From Flavobacterium sp. (GTDB lineage Bacteria > Bacteroidota > Bacteroidia > Chitinophagales > Chitinophagaceae), in NCBI GenBank assembly GCA_030053925.1, contig JASGCX010000008.1, positions 1 to 58,317 of the forward strand: DNA of 58,317 nucleotides. The letters run 5' to 3'. The position numbers and the translations under genes were made by a program. The notes beneath the pieces were generated by a model, which saw only the letters and a program-made list of their open reading frames with translations, made no database searches and was not told where the DNA came from. Shown piece after piece: positions 17,824 through 27,698 of the stretch; the stretch's first letter is position 1, and each line of letters starts with the position of its first letter.

Positions 17824-19008
17824 TTATTTGGTGATAAAAACTTGTTTATTTCGTATTTCGTATTTAAAAGCGCCCGTAAGCTGTAGCTTTTTTAGCACTT
17901 TGTCTGCTTCTACGCTTCTAGATATCGTTCCTGTAAAATGGGCATCCACATCACCATTGTAAACAATATCTACATCGTACCATCTGTTTATTTGCCTTAT
18001 TACAGTTTGCATATCGGCACTATTAAATTGAAAAAAGCCATTCTTCCATGCCATTGCTTCTTCAATTTCTGCGTTTACAACGCTTAAAGTACCGCTAGTA
18101 GCTAGTTTTGCCTGCTCACCAGGCTTTATAGTTCTACCACCTTTTGGGGTAGATATTTTTACCAAACCTTCTAAAAGTGTGGTATTTATAGAACTTTCAT
18201 TGTTATACGCCATAATATTAAAGTGTGTTCCAAGTACCGCTACCTCCATGTTATTAACCTTAACTTTAAACGGCATATCCTTGTTTTTAGCTACTTCAAA
18301 ATAGCCTTCACCATTAAGTTCTACTACACGTTCTTTACCCGAAAAAAAGGTTGGATATTTTAAAGATGAGTACGAGTTTAGCCACACTTTAGAACCATCT
18401 GGCAACTCAACTTGATACTGACCACCCCTTGGTGTTGACAAAACATTAATTGCCGCTACAGGCATTTGAGCAGAAGTACCAACTTGCTGATAAGACAACA
18501 AACCACTTTTAAGCTTTACCACCACAACATTACCTTGGCTAGATATTTGGCCATTGTTTGCATCGTCTAAGGCAACAACCTCGCCATTTGCAAGCGTTAA
18601 AGTAGCCTTATTACCACCAGGCAAAATAGGCTTGGGCTTTTCATTTACTGTTGTAGCTACCGGCTTAGTTGAGGGATTTTTTTTTAGTAAATAAATAGTT
18701 GTAACACCTAATATTGTTACAATAGTGGCAGCCGCAACATTTTTTACAGTTAAAAATGACAATAAAGCAAGCGGTGTTTTTTTTGGTGTTTGTTGTTGTT
18801 TAATATTTTGCCATATCCTTTGTTTTAAAGCTTCGCTACTTTTTGCAAATAATATAGGTATTTCAATTGGTGTATCTTGTTGGCTATTATACCAATCAAA
18901 AAACACCATTTCTTCTTTTGGCGAAATAGTGCCATTTAAAAGCTTTTCGGCAAGTTGTTGGTAATAGTTTGTATCCTTAGTGGCATTAAGCATCAAGCAA
19001 GGTTTCAC
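17824..19008 (-). CDS. FecR family anti-sigma factor / sigma regulator
   Basis: This 394-residue protein has a cytosolic N-terminal part and one membrane segment (VAAATIVTILGVTTIYLL, about residues 91-108). A periplasmic FecR domain follows (LSTPRGGQYQVELPDGSKVW; GEGYFEVAKNKDMPFKV), and a C-terminal DUF4974-type domain ends in QVFITK. It would hold the ECF sigma factor until the STN domain of the SusC protein signals substrate. The first ATG is at 19008; a second (MLNATKD) at 18993 is equally possible. It lies 60 bases after the sigma gene and 206 before susC, in the standard order sigma-FecR-SusC-SusD. Confidence 0.94.
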   Translation of the reverse strand: MKPCLMLNATKDTNYYQQLAEKLLNGTISPKEEMVFFDWYNSQQDTPIEIPILFAKSSEALKQRIWQNIKQQQTPKKTPLALLSFLTVKNVAAATIVTILGVTTIYLLKKNPSTKPVATTVNEKPKPILPGGNKATLTLANGEVVALDDANNGQISSQGNVVVVKLKSGLLSYQQVGTSAQMPVAAINVLSTPRGGQYQVELPDGSKVWLNSYSSLKYPTFFSGKERVVELNGEGYFEVAKNKDMPFKVKVNNMEVAVLGTHFNIMAYNNESSINTTLLEGLVKISTPKGGRTIKPGEQAKLATSGTLSVVNAEIEEAMAWKNGFFQFNSADMQTVIRQINRWYDVDIVYNGDVDAHFTGTISRSVEADKVLKKLQLTGAFKYEIRNKQVFITK

Positions 19009-19068
19009 TATAAGTCAGCTTACTAAACATAAACCCTTAGTGAATACAAAAAAAAATTTAGGATTTTA

Positions 19069-19668
19069 TTAAGGAAGTTGTTCTAAAAACATTTTTAAAG
19101 ACAGTGTTGCAGTAATAATAGTGCTAGTTAAATTCATTTTCAAAATATGTCTGGCTTTTGACAAATGCGCCTCAACTGTTTTTTCTGAGATTGATAATTG
19201 TTTAGCAATTTCTTTATAAGAAAGATTTTCTTCTCTGCTTAACTTAAAAACTAATTGGCATTTTTCTGGCAATTGTGCTACCTGATTTAAAAATCTTTCT
19301 CTCAGTTCTTCAAATTCGAGCCATTGAATAGTTGAGTAATCTGCTAAAGGAGAACTCGAAATGGCATATTGCTGATACCTATTTTGAACATTTCTTTTGG
19401 CTAAAACATTAATAACTTTATAGGAAACAGATACACTTAAATAAGAGGAAAGTTTTGAAGTAATAACTAGCGACACTCTCCTATTCCACAATTCAAGAAA
19501 AATGTCTTGCACTATCTCTTCAGCATCTGCAAGGTTATTTAATTTATTAGCTGCTACAGCAAAAAGCTTTTGCCAATAACGATTGTAAATTTCTGTATAA
19601 GCAGCTTTATCACCTGTTGATAAGCGCTCTAATAAAACGGCATCATCGACATTTACGCAATCATTCAT
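19069..19668 (-). CDS. ECF-type RNA polymerase sigma factor (FecI-like)
   Basis: A 199-residue protein with sigma region 2 (YNRYWQKLFAVAANKL and ADAEEIVQDIFLELWNRR) and region 4 (ENLSYKEIAKQLSISEKTVEAHLSKA), which contains the helix-turn-helix. It has the size and layout of Bacteroidota sigma-70 family proteins paired with FecR and SusC. It likely drives the SusC/SusD/GH10 block, and perhaps more of the locus. An operator-like palindrome (19888-19901) lies 220 bases upstream. Confidence 0.94.
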   Translation of the reverse strand: MNDCVNVDDAVLLERLSTGDKAAYTEIYNRYWQKLFAVAANKLNNLADAEEIVQDIFLELWNRRVSLVITSKLSSYLSVSVSYKVINVLAKRNVQNRYQQYAISSSPLADYSTIQWLEFEELRERFLNQVAQLPEKCQLVFKLSREENLSYKEIAKQLSISEKTVEAHLSKARHILKMNLTSTIITATLSLKMFLEQLP

Positions 19669-20065
19669 TTTTTGGCAATTGTTTACTTAATCTAGTCGTA
19701 AATATTTATTAGCACTTCAAAATTTTTACAATCTAAAAATAGCTAGACTGTATGAATATGCATTAAAAATAATTGTTGGCAACTAAAAAAATATCATTTA
19801 AAAGCAATTTCAAGACTACTGTATTTCTAATAAAACATTCTATACGGTCAATATCTACTTTTCAAAAGTAAATAATTTATTTGAATTTGCAACCGATTAC
19901 ATTTTTGATTTTTTTTTACCTTTATTTCTTAAATATTGCGTATAAATAAACACCACTATTTTGTTCACTTGAGCTAACCGTCTAAAAAAAAACCTCCACA
20001 AATGTCCATTACACCTAAAACTACTTTTTTCATAAAAATATTTAGTTTGATGAGCAACTACTAAA
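19669..20065. other. 397-base gap between uxuA and the sigma gene
   Basis: AT-rich and non-coding on both strands. The only signal I see is the LacI-type palindrome at 19888-19901. The gap separates the enzyme block of the xylan locus from the sigma/FecR/SusCD block and should hold the promoter of the latter. No clear TAnnTTTG match stands out. Confidence 0.5.
19888..19901. promoter_or_regulatory. LacI-type operator candidate, site 3
   Basis: TGCAACCGATTACA, whose reverse complement TGTAATCGGTTGCA differs by one base from the site at 35769-35782. It is a near-palindrome with a central CG, as in LacI-family operators. It lies upstream of the sigma/FecR/SusC/SusD/GH10 block. Confidence 0.55.
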
Positions 20066-21247
20066 TTAGAAATTTAATGAGCGAGCAATACCATATTCTA
20101 AACCTCTTAATTCTGCAAGCCCTTTTAATCTACCAATTGCAGAATAACCTGGATAGGTTGTTTTTTTAAGGTCATCTAGCATTTGATGGCCGTGGTCTGG
20201 TCGCATGGGTAAACAAATGTTTCTTGCTTTCATAATTATTAATGCCTGCTTAATAATGGCATACATATCGGCATCACCATCTAAATGATTTGCTTCATAA
20301 AAATTCCCCTCGGCATCTTTTTTAGTGCTACGCAAATGCAAGAAATGAACATGGTTGCCAAATAGCTGTAGCATTTTCAACAAATCGTTATCTGGTCTTG
20401 CACCAAAAGAACCTGTACAAAAACATAAGCCGTTGGCCGTAGATGGTGCTGCCGCTAATAATTCTTCAACATCCTTCTCGGTACAAACAATACGAGGTAA
20501 ACCTAATATTGAATATGGCGGATCGTCTGGATGAATGGCCATTTTAACATCATATTCTTCGGCTATTGGTATTATTTGCTTTAAAAAATAAAATAGATGC
20601 GCCTTCAATTTTGCGGCATCTATATGCTTGTAATTTTCTAGTGCAGCCAATATTTGTGTTGGCGTAAACGCTTCTGTACTTCCTGGCAAGCCCAACATGG
20701 TATTTTGAAAAAGCGTTGCTTTCTCATTTTCACACATAGTTGCATACTTTGCTTTTGCAATTTCTATTGCTGCTGGTGAATAATCTTTTTCTGCGTTAGG
20801 CCGCTTTAACATAAATAAGTCGAAAGCCATAAATGCTGCACGTTCAAAATAAAGTGCTTTACTGCCATTTGGCATTGTATAAGCTATATCTGTTCTCACC
20901 CAATCGAGAATAGGCATAAAATTGTAAGTAACCACCTTTAAGCCACAAGCAGCTACATTTTTAAGGCTTTCTTTATAGTTTTCAATGTGCTTTAGGTAAT
21001 TACCGTTTTGCTGTTTTATATCTTCGCTTACGGGTAAGCTTTCTATAACCGTCCATGTTAATCCTACGGCTTCTATTTCATTTTTACGCTTCATTATTTC
21101 GTTCACCGCCCAAACATCACCTACCGCAATATGGTGTAAAGCTGTAACCACACCTGTGCATCCGGCTTGTTTAATATCCCACAAATTAACAGGGTCATTA
21201 GGGCCAAACCATCGCATACATTGTTCCATTCTGTTTTGCATCATCAT
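20066..21247 (-). CDS. uxuA: Mannonate dehydratase UxuA
   Basis: This 393-residue protein matches UxuA through [19 protein letters not shown] (residues 11-29), [43 protein letters not shown] and the closing [12 protein letters not shown]. UxuA removes water from D-mannonate to give 2-keto-3-deoxygluconate, the last step before the Entner-Doudoroff-type enzymes. Here it would process glucuronate released from xylan by the GH67 enzyme of the same strand. MEQCMRWFG (Met6) is an alternative start at 21232. UxaC and a classical UxuB are not in the window. Confidence 0.95.
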   Translation of the reverse strand: MMMQNRMEQCMRWFGPNDPVNLWDIKQAGCTGVVTALHHIAVGDVWAVNEIMKRKNEIEAVGLTWTVIESLPVSEDIKQQNGNYLKHIENYKESLKNVAACGLKVVTYNFMPILDWVRTDIAYTMPNGSKALYFERAAFMAFDLFMLKRPNAEKDYSPAAIEIAKAKYATMCENEKATLFQNTMLGLPGSTEAFTPTQILAALENYKHIDAAKLKAHLFYFLKQIIPIAEEYDVKMAIHPDDPPYSILGLPRIVCTEKDVEELLAAAPSTANGLCFCTGSFGARPDNDLLKMLQLFGNHVHFLHLRSTKKDAEGNFYEANHLDGDADMYAIIKQALIIMKARNICLPMRPDHGHQMLDDLKKTTYPGYSAIGRLKGLAELRGLEYGIARSLNF

Positions 21248-21334
21248 TTCTAATTTTTATCCTTTGCAAAATATAAGTATGTTTTGCAATAGTTATTGTT
21301 GCCAACAAAAAACTAATTATTGTATTAATAATTT

Positions 21335-21533
21335 TTAGACTACTACATGGCTTGTTGTTTTGTTTTTTACACTAGGCTGCCCACCGCCAATACTTACTGT
21401 AATTGTACTTTTTGGTTGATAAAATTTACCTTCATCATTTACCAACAATTACTGTTTTCGTTTAATATCAAACACTAGCAACCTAGTTTCGCCAGCTTTA
21501 AAAGTAATGCGTTGAAAGCCTTTTAATACTTCA
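21335..21533 (-). pseudogene. Decayed C-terminus of a GH3 beta-glucosidase/xylosidase
   Basis: Read on the minus strand from 21533, EVLKGFQRITFKAGETR matches the fibronectin-III-like tail of GH3 enzymes (usual form ELKGFQR...L..GE). A frameshift follows, then LVFDIKRKQ, an in-frame TAA, and LLVNDEGKFYQPKSTITVSI plus GGGQP, the usual GH3 finish, up to a TAA at 21335. One frameshift and one stop within 66 codons show decay. The rest of the 585-base gap between uxuA and the GH43 gene (21248-21831) holds no other recognisable coding. A xylan locus normally carries a GH3, so this looks like a lost locus member. Confidence 0.75.
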
Positions 21534-21831
21534 ATGGTGCATTAGCTACTTGAAGCGGCTTATTAAAAAAAGCAGTTGGGTAAATATGGGCAGTGTAACA
21601 TAATTGCTATTTTTATTAATACCAATGTTGTTTGTTTAGTTGTAGTAAAATTGAGAAAGGGTGGCCCAATAGCCGCATTTATTGATAAATTTATCTCGTA
21701 CAACAGTAATTTATATTATTATATATCTGCTTTTACAGGGCAAGCACCATCAGAAAGCATACAAATTTTTTGATGGTTTCTTTTTTATAAAATTAGTATG
21801 CAGCAATATATTTAATACTGCACACTATTAG

Positions 21832-22866
21832 TTATTTATATGGCTCAATGGTAACTATCTTACCATTTTTGTCATGTATTAATTCTGTAAGTTTTACGCT
21901 GCGCAAATGTGTTACACCTTTACTTAAACTACTATCGTGGTAAAATAAATACCATTTACCATTAAATTCACAGATGGAATGGTGCGATGTCCATCCTACT
22001 ACAGGTTCTAGAATTTTGCCGCCGTAGGTGAATGGTCCATAAGGATTATTGCCAATGGCATAACACAGAAAATGCGTATCGCCGGTTGAATATGAAAAGT
22101 AATATTTGCCATTGTATTTATGCACCCAAGATGCTTCAAAAAAACGTTTATCGGTATGGCCTTGCAACAAGGGTTTTCCATTTTCATCCACAATCAACAC
22201 ATCTTTTGGTGTTTCATCAAATTCAAGCAAATTATTAGTTAGTTTGGCTACTTTAGCGCACAACGCTGGTTCATTTGCATTAGGCAAAAAAGCAAAAGGG
22301 CTTTCGGGTTGCTGGGCATTAAATACACCATTACGCCAGCGTTGTAATTGACCGCCCCAAATACCACCAAAATACATATAATAACTACCATCTGTGTCTT
22401 TAAAAACTGCAGGATCTATTGAGAAACTGTTTTTAATAGCTTGTGGTTGCGGTGTAAAAGGACCCACGGGCGAGCTACTTGTAGCCACACCAATGCGAAA
22501 AATGCCCTCGTAATCTTTTGCAGGAAAAAACAAATAATATGTACCATTTTTTTCATTAGCATCTGGTGCCCACATTTGTTTTTTAGCCCAAGCAACATCG
22601 TTTACATGTAAGGCTACGCCATTATCTACAGCCGGGCTTGTGGGTGAATCCATTGATAAAATATGGTAATCTTCCATTGCAAAATGGCTACCTAAATCAT
22701 CAAAAGCGTCTCCTGCATCTACATCATGCGATGGATAAATATAAATTTTTCCATTAAACACATGTGCAGATGGGTCGGCAGTGTAAATATTAGTAACGAG
22801 TGGTTGAGATATAGCTTTGCTATTAAGTATATCAAAATCAATATGTTCTATACTATCTTCTGGCAT
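21832..22866 (-). CDS. GH43 family glycosidase, no signal peptide
   Basis: This 344-residue protein is a five-bladed propeller. It has the catalytic base in YTADPSAHVFNGKIYIYPSHD (Asp31), the pKa-modulating Asp in SIDPAVFKDTDG and the acid Glu in FFEASWVHKYNGKYYFSYS. There is no signal peptide and no extra C-terminal domain, unlike the two other GH43 proteins in the window, so it may act in the cytosol on imported short xylo- or arabino-xylo-oligosaccharides. Beta-xylosidase or alpha-L-arabinofuranosidase activity cannot be told apart here. The symporter gene is just upstream (35-base gap) and they should share a transcript. Confidence 0.9.
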   Translation of the reverse strand: MPEDSIEHIDFDILNSKAISQPLVTNIYTADPSAHVFNGKIYIYPSHDVDAGDAFDDLGSHFAMEDYHILSMDSPTSPAVDNGVALHVNDVAWAKKQMWAPDANEKNGTYYLFFPAKDYEGIFRIGVATSSSPVGPFTPQPQAIKNSFSIDPAVFKDTDGSYYMYFGGIWGGQLQRWRNGVFNAQQPESPFAFLPNANEPALCAKVAKLTNNLLEFDETPKDVLIVDENGKPLLQGHTDKRFFEASWVHKYNGKYYFSYSTGDTHFLCYAIGNNPYGPFTYGGKILEPVVGWTSHHSICEFNGKWYLFYHDSSLSKGVTHLRSVKLTELIHDKNGKIVTIEPYK

Positions 22867-22901
22867 TTGTAAATAAAAATTGGTGATTGAAAAATTAAAT
22901 A

Positions 22902-24338
22902 TTATGCAGCACGTCTTGTTTTTAAATCGCTTTCAATTTCTATTTCTTTCTTTTTATCTATTTCATAAAAAAACAATAACGCCACAGCAATAAGAAAAGG
23001 CAGGGCAGGAAAAATACTAATCAACATTTTAGTACCTGTAATTGCAGTAGCTGACTGACCAACGGTTGAATTGGCAACATAATTATATTTACTTAGAATA
23101 AATAAAATTAATGAATTACCAACACTTAAGCCAGCTTTTAAGCCTACCATCATAGCAGAAAAAATAATAGCTGTTGCCCTTCTATTGTTTTTCCATTCGC
23201 TAAAATCGGCCACGTCAGCAATCATAGTCCATAATATTGGCGTACTTATACCATAAAAAAAGCCATGTAATATTTGTGCACCAAAAATAATTGCGATAGA
23301 TGTTGGTGGAAAAAAGTAGAAGGTAATAATAAAAAGTGTAGAGATAAATAGCGATGCCATAAATACATTGCGTTTGCCATATTTATTGGCAAATTGCTGT
23401 GATAGCATAATGCCAATTAAACCTACTAAAATACCGCCACCATTAAACACGCCTAAACCCAATGAAGTATCGTTCTCAAAAGTTGGCAGAAAGTTTTTAA
23501 ATGGTTCTAAAAATGCTGTAAGACTTGCTTTATCTACATAATTTTCAAAATAATATACATAGGAACCGCCTTTCATGGCTAAAGTTATAAATACAAGTGT
23601 GGTTACCAACAGCATAATTACCCATGGCTTATTTTTTGATAAATCAGCTAAATCTTCTTTTAAACTTGATTTTTGTTGGGGCTTGGGTATTACTCTTTCT
23701 TTGGTGGTAAGAAAGCAAATAATCAACATCACTGTACCAATAATGGCAAGTACCGTCATTACTTTAGATATACCAATTTTCATTGATTCTGTATCGGTAC
23801 CACCACCAGCTTTTATAATAAAATTGTACATAAAAACCTGTACAAAAAATTGTGCAAACATTACCGCCACAAAACGATAAGAGCCAATGCTATTGCGCTC
23901 TTTCATATTGCCGGTAATAACACCACTTAATGCCGAATAAGGTAAATTATTGGCAGCGTACAACAACAATAGCAGGGCATAAGTTATTGCAGCATAAATT
24001 ACTTTACCACTGTATGCAAAATCGGGTGTCTTAAAAGCTAGTAACGATACTACACCTAGCGGTATGGCCGTCCATAAAATCCAGGGCCTAAATTTGCCCC
24101 ATCTACTTTTTGTTCTGTCTGCAATGGCACCCATAATAGGGTTAAATACAAATGCAGCAGTTAACCCTACAATTAATGTAAGTAATGATGCATGTTCTGA
24201 TTTTAATCCGTAAATATTAAGGTAATAGTAAGATATCCATGTTACCAATGTTTGAAATACTAAGTTGGCAGCTAAATCGCCTAAACTATACCCAACTTTT
24301 TCAATTATCGATAATTTTTCTATTTTTTCAATGGCCAT
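22902..24338 (-). CDS. GPH-type (glycoside-pentoside-hexuronide) sugar:cation symporter
   Basis: A 478-residue inner-membrane protein with about 12 hydrophobic segments. It begins IEKIGYSLGDLAANLVFQ-like (here VGYSLGDLAANLVF), a hallmark of the GPH/MelB family, with the loop GAIADRTKSRWGKFRPW (~75-91) after segment 2. It ends in a charged tail. It would import xylosides, arabinosides or glucuronides with Na+ or H+. It lies between the GH10 and GH43 genes of the xylan locus with short gaps (27 and 35 bases). Confidence 0.93.
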   Translation of the reverse strand: MAIEKIEKLSIIEKVGYSLGDLAANLVFQTLVTWISYYYLNIYGLKSEHASLLTLIVGLTAAFVFNPIMGAIADRTKSRWGKFRPWILWTAIPLGVVSLLAFKTPDFAYSGKVIYAAITYALLLLLYAANNLPYSALSGVITGNMKERNSIGSYRFVAVMFAQFFVQVFMYNFIIKAGGGTDTESMKIGISKVMTVLAIIGTVMLIICFLTTKERVIPKPQQKSSLKEDLADLSKNKPWVIMLLVTTLVFITLAMKGGSYVYYFENYVDKASLTAFLEPFKNFLPTFENDTSLGLGVFNGGGILVGLIGIMLSQQFANKYGKRNVFMASLFISTLFIITFYFFPPTSIAIIFGAQILHGFFYGISTPILWTMIADVADFSEWKNNRRATAIIFSAMMVGLKAGLSVGNSLILFILSKYNYVANSTVGQSATAITGTKMLISIFPALPFLIAVALLFFYEIDKKKEIEIESDLKTRRAA

Positions 24339-24365
24339 GTTTGTTAATTTTAAGTGTTAGCTTTA

Positions 24366-25490
24366 TTAATTATTTTTTAAATCAATGAGGCTATAAAAAG
24401 CTTTCTTAGGTTGCAGTTTTCTATCGAACAATAAGGCATAATTGGTACGGCCACGCACCGGAAAATCGTTTAACCAAGATTGACCATCATCAACACCCCA
24501 AAAAGTTACTCGGGTTACGTTTTTTTTGTATTTTAAAAATAACTGAAACAATTGTTCGTATGATTTTGCTAGCTTTTGTTGTACAGAATCGGGCATACCA
24601 TTTTTATATGGATTAATAGACTCGTTGTATGCAGTAGTGGCAGCAATATCGGCAGAATTATTTCTACCTCTAGGATTTGGCAAAACGCTTAAATCCAATT
24701 CGGTAAACATTACTTCAATACCTAGTGCAGAAAATTCTTTAATACTTTCTTCAATCTTATCAAGCGGCGCATCGTTCATGTGCCAATGCCCTTGAATACC
24801 TACACCATCAATTCTTACGCCTGCTGCTTTAATTTTTTTAATAATTTCAATGGTTCCTGCCCTTTTCTTTGGCTGCTCAATGTTGTAATCGTTGTAATAA
24901 AGTTTAGTATCTGGCGCAGCTTTTTGTGCTAGCCTAAATGCTTCTACAATATAATCTGGTCCTAATTTTTGCAGAAAAACAGAGTTGCGTAATGTGCCAT
25001 CTTCGTTTAAGGCTTCATTTACAACATCCCAAGAATATACTTTGCCATTGTAGCGTGCAGCAACAGTATTAATATGGTTTTCCATGTATAGTTTAATACT
25101 ATCGGCACTTTTTATACCTCTAATAAATGAAGGCAATTGACTATGCCATATAAGTGTGTGGGCATTTATTTTAATATTATTTTTTGCGCCGTAGGCCACT
25201 AATTTATCTGCTAAGTCAAAATTATATGTGTCCCATGCTGGATGAATAATTTCGGCCTTCATAATATTTTCTGGTGTGGCAGCACTAAAATGTTGTTTAA
25301 TAATATTATCAGCCACCGAATCATGCTCTTGTATTTGCGAGGTATTGAGTGCAGCACCAATTAAAAAATTGTTCTTGTAGGCTTCTTTTAACGAATTGGC
25401 CTTGGTTATACTAATCTTTTGGCTTGGTGAACACGCCGCTACTAGCAAGCATACACCACTACATACTGTTAAAAAAAATTTACTTGTCAT
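24366..25490 (-). CDS. GH10 endo-1,4-beta-xylanase, lipoprotein
   Basis: A 374-residue lipoprotein (CSGVCLLVAAC, lipidated Cys20) with an uninterrupted GH10 barrel: NIMKAEIIHP, INAHTLIWHSQLP, acid/base Glu in YSWDVVNEALNEDG, VDGVGIQGHWH, nucleophile Glu in MFTELDLSV and TFWGVDDGQSWL. Without the CBM insert of the other GH10 it likely works in the periplasm on oligomers, or on a different xylan. It lies 27 bases upstream of the symporter gene. Confidence 0.94.
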   Translation of the reverse strand: MTSKFFLTVCSGVCLLVAACSPSQKISITKANSLKEAYKNNFLIGAALNTSQIQEHDSVADNIIKQHFSAATPENIMKAEIIHPAWDTYNFDLADKLVAYGAKNNIKINAHTLIWHSQLPSFIRGIKSADSIKLYMENHINTVAARYNGKVYSWDVVNEALNEDGTLRNSVFLQKLGPDYIVEAFRLAQKAAPDTKLYYNDYNIEQPKKRAGTIEIIKKIKAAGVRIDGVGIQGHWHMNDAPLDKIEESIKEFSALGIEVMFTELDLSVLPNPRGRNNSADIAATTAYNESINPYKNGMPDSVQQKLAKSYEQLFQLFLKYKKNVTRVTFWGVDDGQSWLNDFPVRGRTNYALLFDRKLQPKKAFYSLIDLKNN

Positions 25491-25564
25491 CTTGTTACAT
25501 TTATTTTGTTTGTTAATTGTTTACTTAGTTCTTAAATAACTTGGTTATAATTTTTTTCTAAAAA

Positions 25565-27652
25565 TTATCTATTTACTTCTAACATATCTATAGATTGAAG
25601 AAGTTGTAAGTCGTACACAGGTCGTTCTAGTTCGTATGGTATTGGCATTTTACTGTATTGCTGAAAGTATAGCAAGCAAGCATCTTTGTACACTTGTGCA
25701 TCTTTTACCTGCCTTTTTAGTTTGCTTTGTACAGTTGCAAAAGTGTTTTTATCTACGTAATCCTCTAAGGCATCCCAAACTTTTTGAAATTGGCGAACTT
25801 GCTTTACACCACTATTATAATGGTAGCACAATTGATCCCATAGGGTTTTACCGCTTTTCATTTTAAAATTCCAAGGTACATGATGAAACCAGAGCAAATA
25901 CATTTCGGGGCAAGTGTTTGCATGGTTTAGGGTTGCTGCTAACGTTTGTTGATATTGATTTACAGCGTTGGAACCAGTTACTGTTCTATTAAAGCCAATA
26001 CCATTTGTAGCAGCTTGGTGGTAATAAGGCGGTGTCCAATCTACCCTAACGCCTTTTGGTGCATACCAAGGCCCTGGCCCATAATGGTGATTGCCTGCGA
26101 AAATATGGTGCAAGCCTAATGGCATAGAGTAATTAACTGCGGCTTCGTGGCTTTGAAGCATCATTTTTTTAACGGGGTTCAAAAAATTACGTTCCCAGTT
26201 GTTTACCGCCAATGGGTTGTTTTTATCAGAAATATTGTTTGAAAATGTTTGCTGTAGCCATTCATGTGCAATTTGTTCGCTGGTTAAAGTATTGTTCCAG
26301 GCCAATCTGCCAAATGCATACCAATTTGCTTGCGCAAATGGATGACCGCACCAATTGGTATCTAACCCAATATTTGCAACACCTGCAATGGCTGTATTTT
26401 TTTGGTTGTAAATGCTGCCATCTGTGCAACGTGCCACTGTGCTGCCTTTACCTTGTTGATAGGTATCGGATTTTAAAAATTCTTCCCATAAACTAGATAA
26501 AAACACCAATTGCTGTGAGTGACCTAGGTACTCTTGCGTAACCTGAACTTCGGGCATTAACGGTGTTTGTTTCATAGCCCCAAATAATGGGCTAAATGGT
26601 TCTCGTGGTTGAAAATCGATTGGACCGTTTTTTACTTGTACAATTACGTTATCTTTAAACATACCATCGAGCGGTAAAAATTCGTTGTAGGCTTGTTTTG
26701 CCCTGTCTTTATCATTTGGATTGTACACAAAAGCACGCCACATTACTAATCCGTTGTAGGGCTTTACAATGTCAGCTAGCATATTGGCACCATCGGCATG
26801 TGTGCGACCAAAATCCTGCGGACCAGGTTGCCCTTCGCTGTTAGCTTTTACCAAAAAGCCTCCAAAATCTGGCACTAAATCATAAATTTCTTTGGTTTTA
26901 GTTTTCCACCATTGTATAACGTTTGCATCTAAAGGATCGGAAGTTTTTAAGCCACCTAAACGCACTGGCGAAGAAAAATTGATGGCTAAATACGATTTGA
27001 TGCCATAGGTACGCAACACATCGGCTATGGCTTTTAAGCGTTGCAAATTATCGGCACTTAGTATTTGTGGCGAAGCATTTACATTATTCAATACACTACC
27101 ATTAATACCAATAGAAGCGTTTGCTTTAGCGTATTCTAGCCAAAGTATGCTGTCGTTATTGGTAATGGTTGTGGTTTTATCGCCTTTCCAAAATATTGAT
27201 TTACCTGCATAACCACGTTCAATGCTGCCATCTAAATTATCCCAATGATTTAAAATTCTTTGCTGGTAAGATGGGTTCACAATTTCGGCATTATTTACCA
27301 ACTGACCCGTTTGTTGACGACGCAATAATTCGTAAGCACCATATAAAATGCCTATGTGGTTATTTGCCTGAATACTATTTGGTGCAAGTTTAAAGCCATC
27401 ATCTTTAATATCAACATCTTGTTTTACCAAAAGCGTTACCGTTGCATTGGCTTTGCCACGCCAGTTTTGTTGTAACGCTTGTATAGCCAAGTTTACAAAG
27501 TTTGTTTTTTGGGCGGCTACAATATTTACTGGTAATGGGGTTACTTTTTTCAACCATAAATCATGGTCAGCTTGCGCTTTAATAAATAATGATAACTGGC
27601 ATAAACCAATAACCATAAGTATTTTATTGATGTGCTTTTTTAAATGCTTCAT
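25565..27652 (-). CDS. GH67 alpha-glucuronidase
   Basis: A 695-residue secreted protein (signal MVIGLCQLSLFIKAQ after a basic start) of the usual GH67 length. The catalytic acid lies in FLVKANSEGQPGPQDFGRTH. The paired acids lie in GPIDFQPREPFSP and MPEVQVTQEYLGHS. The C-terminal helical domain (ACLLYFQQYSKMPIP) is present. It removes 4-O-methyl-glucuronic acid from the non-reducing end of xylo-oligosaccharides, giving substrate for the UxuA branch. It is 46 bases downstream of the GH2 gene and 74 bases upstream of the GH10 gene. Confidence 0.96.
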   Translation of the reverse strand: MKHLKKHINKILMVIGLCQLSLFIKAQADHDLWLKKVTPLPVNIVAAQKTNFVNLAIQALQQNWRGKANATVTLLVKQDVDIKDDGFKLAPNSIQANNHIGILYGAYELLRRQQTGQLVNNAEIVNPSYQQRILNHWDNLDGSIERGYAGKSIFWKGDKTTTITNNDSILWLEYAKANASIGINGSVLNNVNASPQILSADNLQRLKAIADVLRTYGIKSYLAINFSSPVRLGGLKTSDPLDANVIQWWKTKTKEIYDLVPDFGGFLVKANSEGQPGPQDFGRTHADGANMLADIVKPYNGLVMWRAFVYNPNDKDRAKQAYNEFLPLDGMFKDNVIVQVKNGPIDFQPREPFSPLFGAMKQTPLMPEVQVTQEYLGHSQQLVFLSSLWEEFLKSDTYQQGKGSTVARCTDGSIYNQKNTAIAGVANIGLDTNWCGHPFAQANWYAFGRLAWNNTLTSEQIAHEWLQQTFSNNISDKNNPLAVNNWERNFLNPVKKMMLQSHEAAVNYSMPLGLHHIFAGNHHYGPGPWYAPKGVRVDWTPPYYHQAATNGIGFNRTVTGSNAVNQYQQTLAATLNHANTCPEMYLLWFHHVPWNFKMKSGKTLWDQLCYHYNSGVKQVRQFQKVWDALEDYVDKNTFATVQSKLKRQVKDAQVYKDACLLYFQQYSKMPIPYELERPVYDLQLLQSIDMLEVNR

Positions 27653-27698
27653 GCTTCTTCTGTTAAAATGCCTCGAATTAAATAGTGTTTATTGATAA

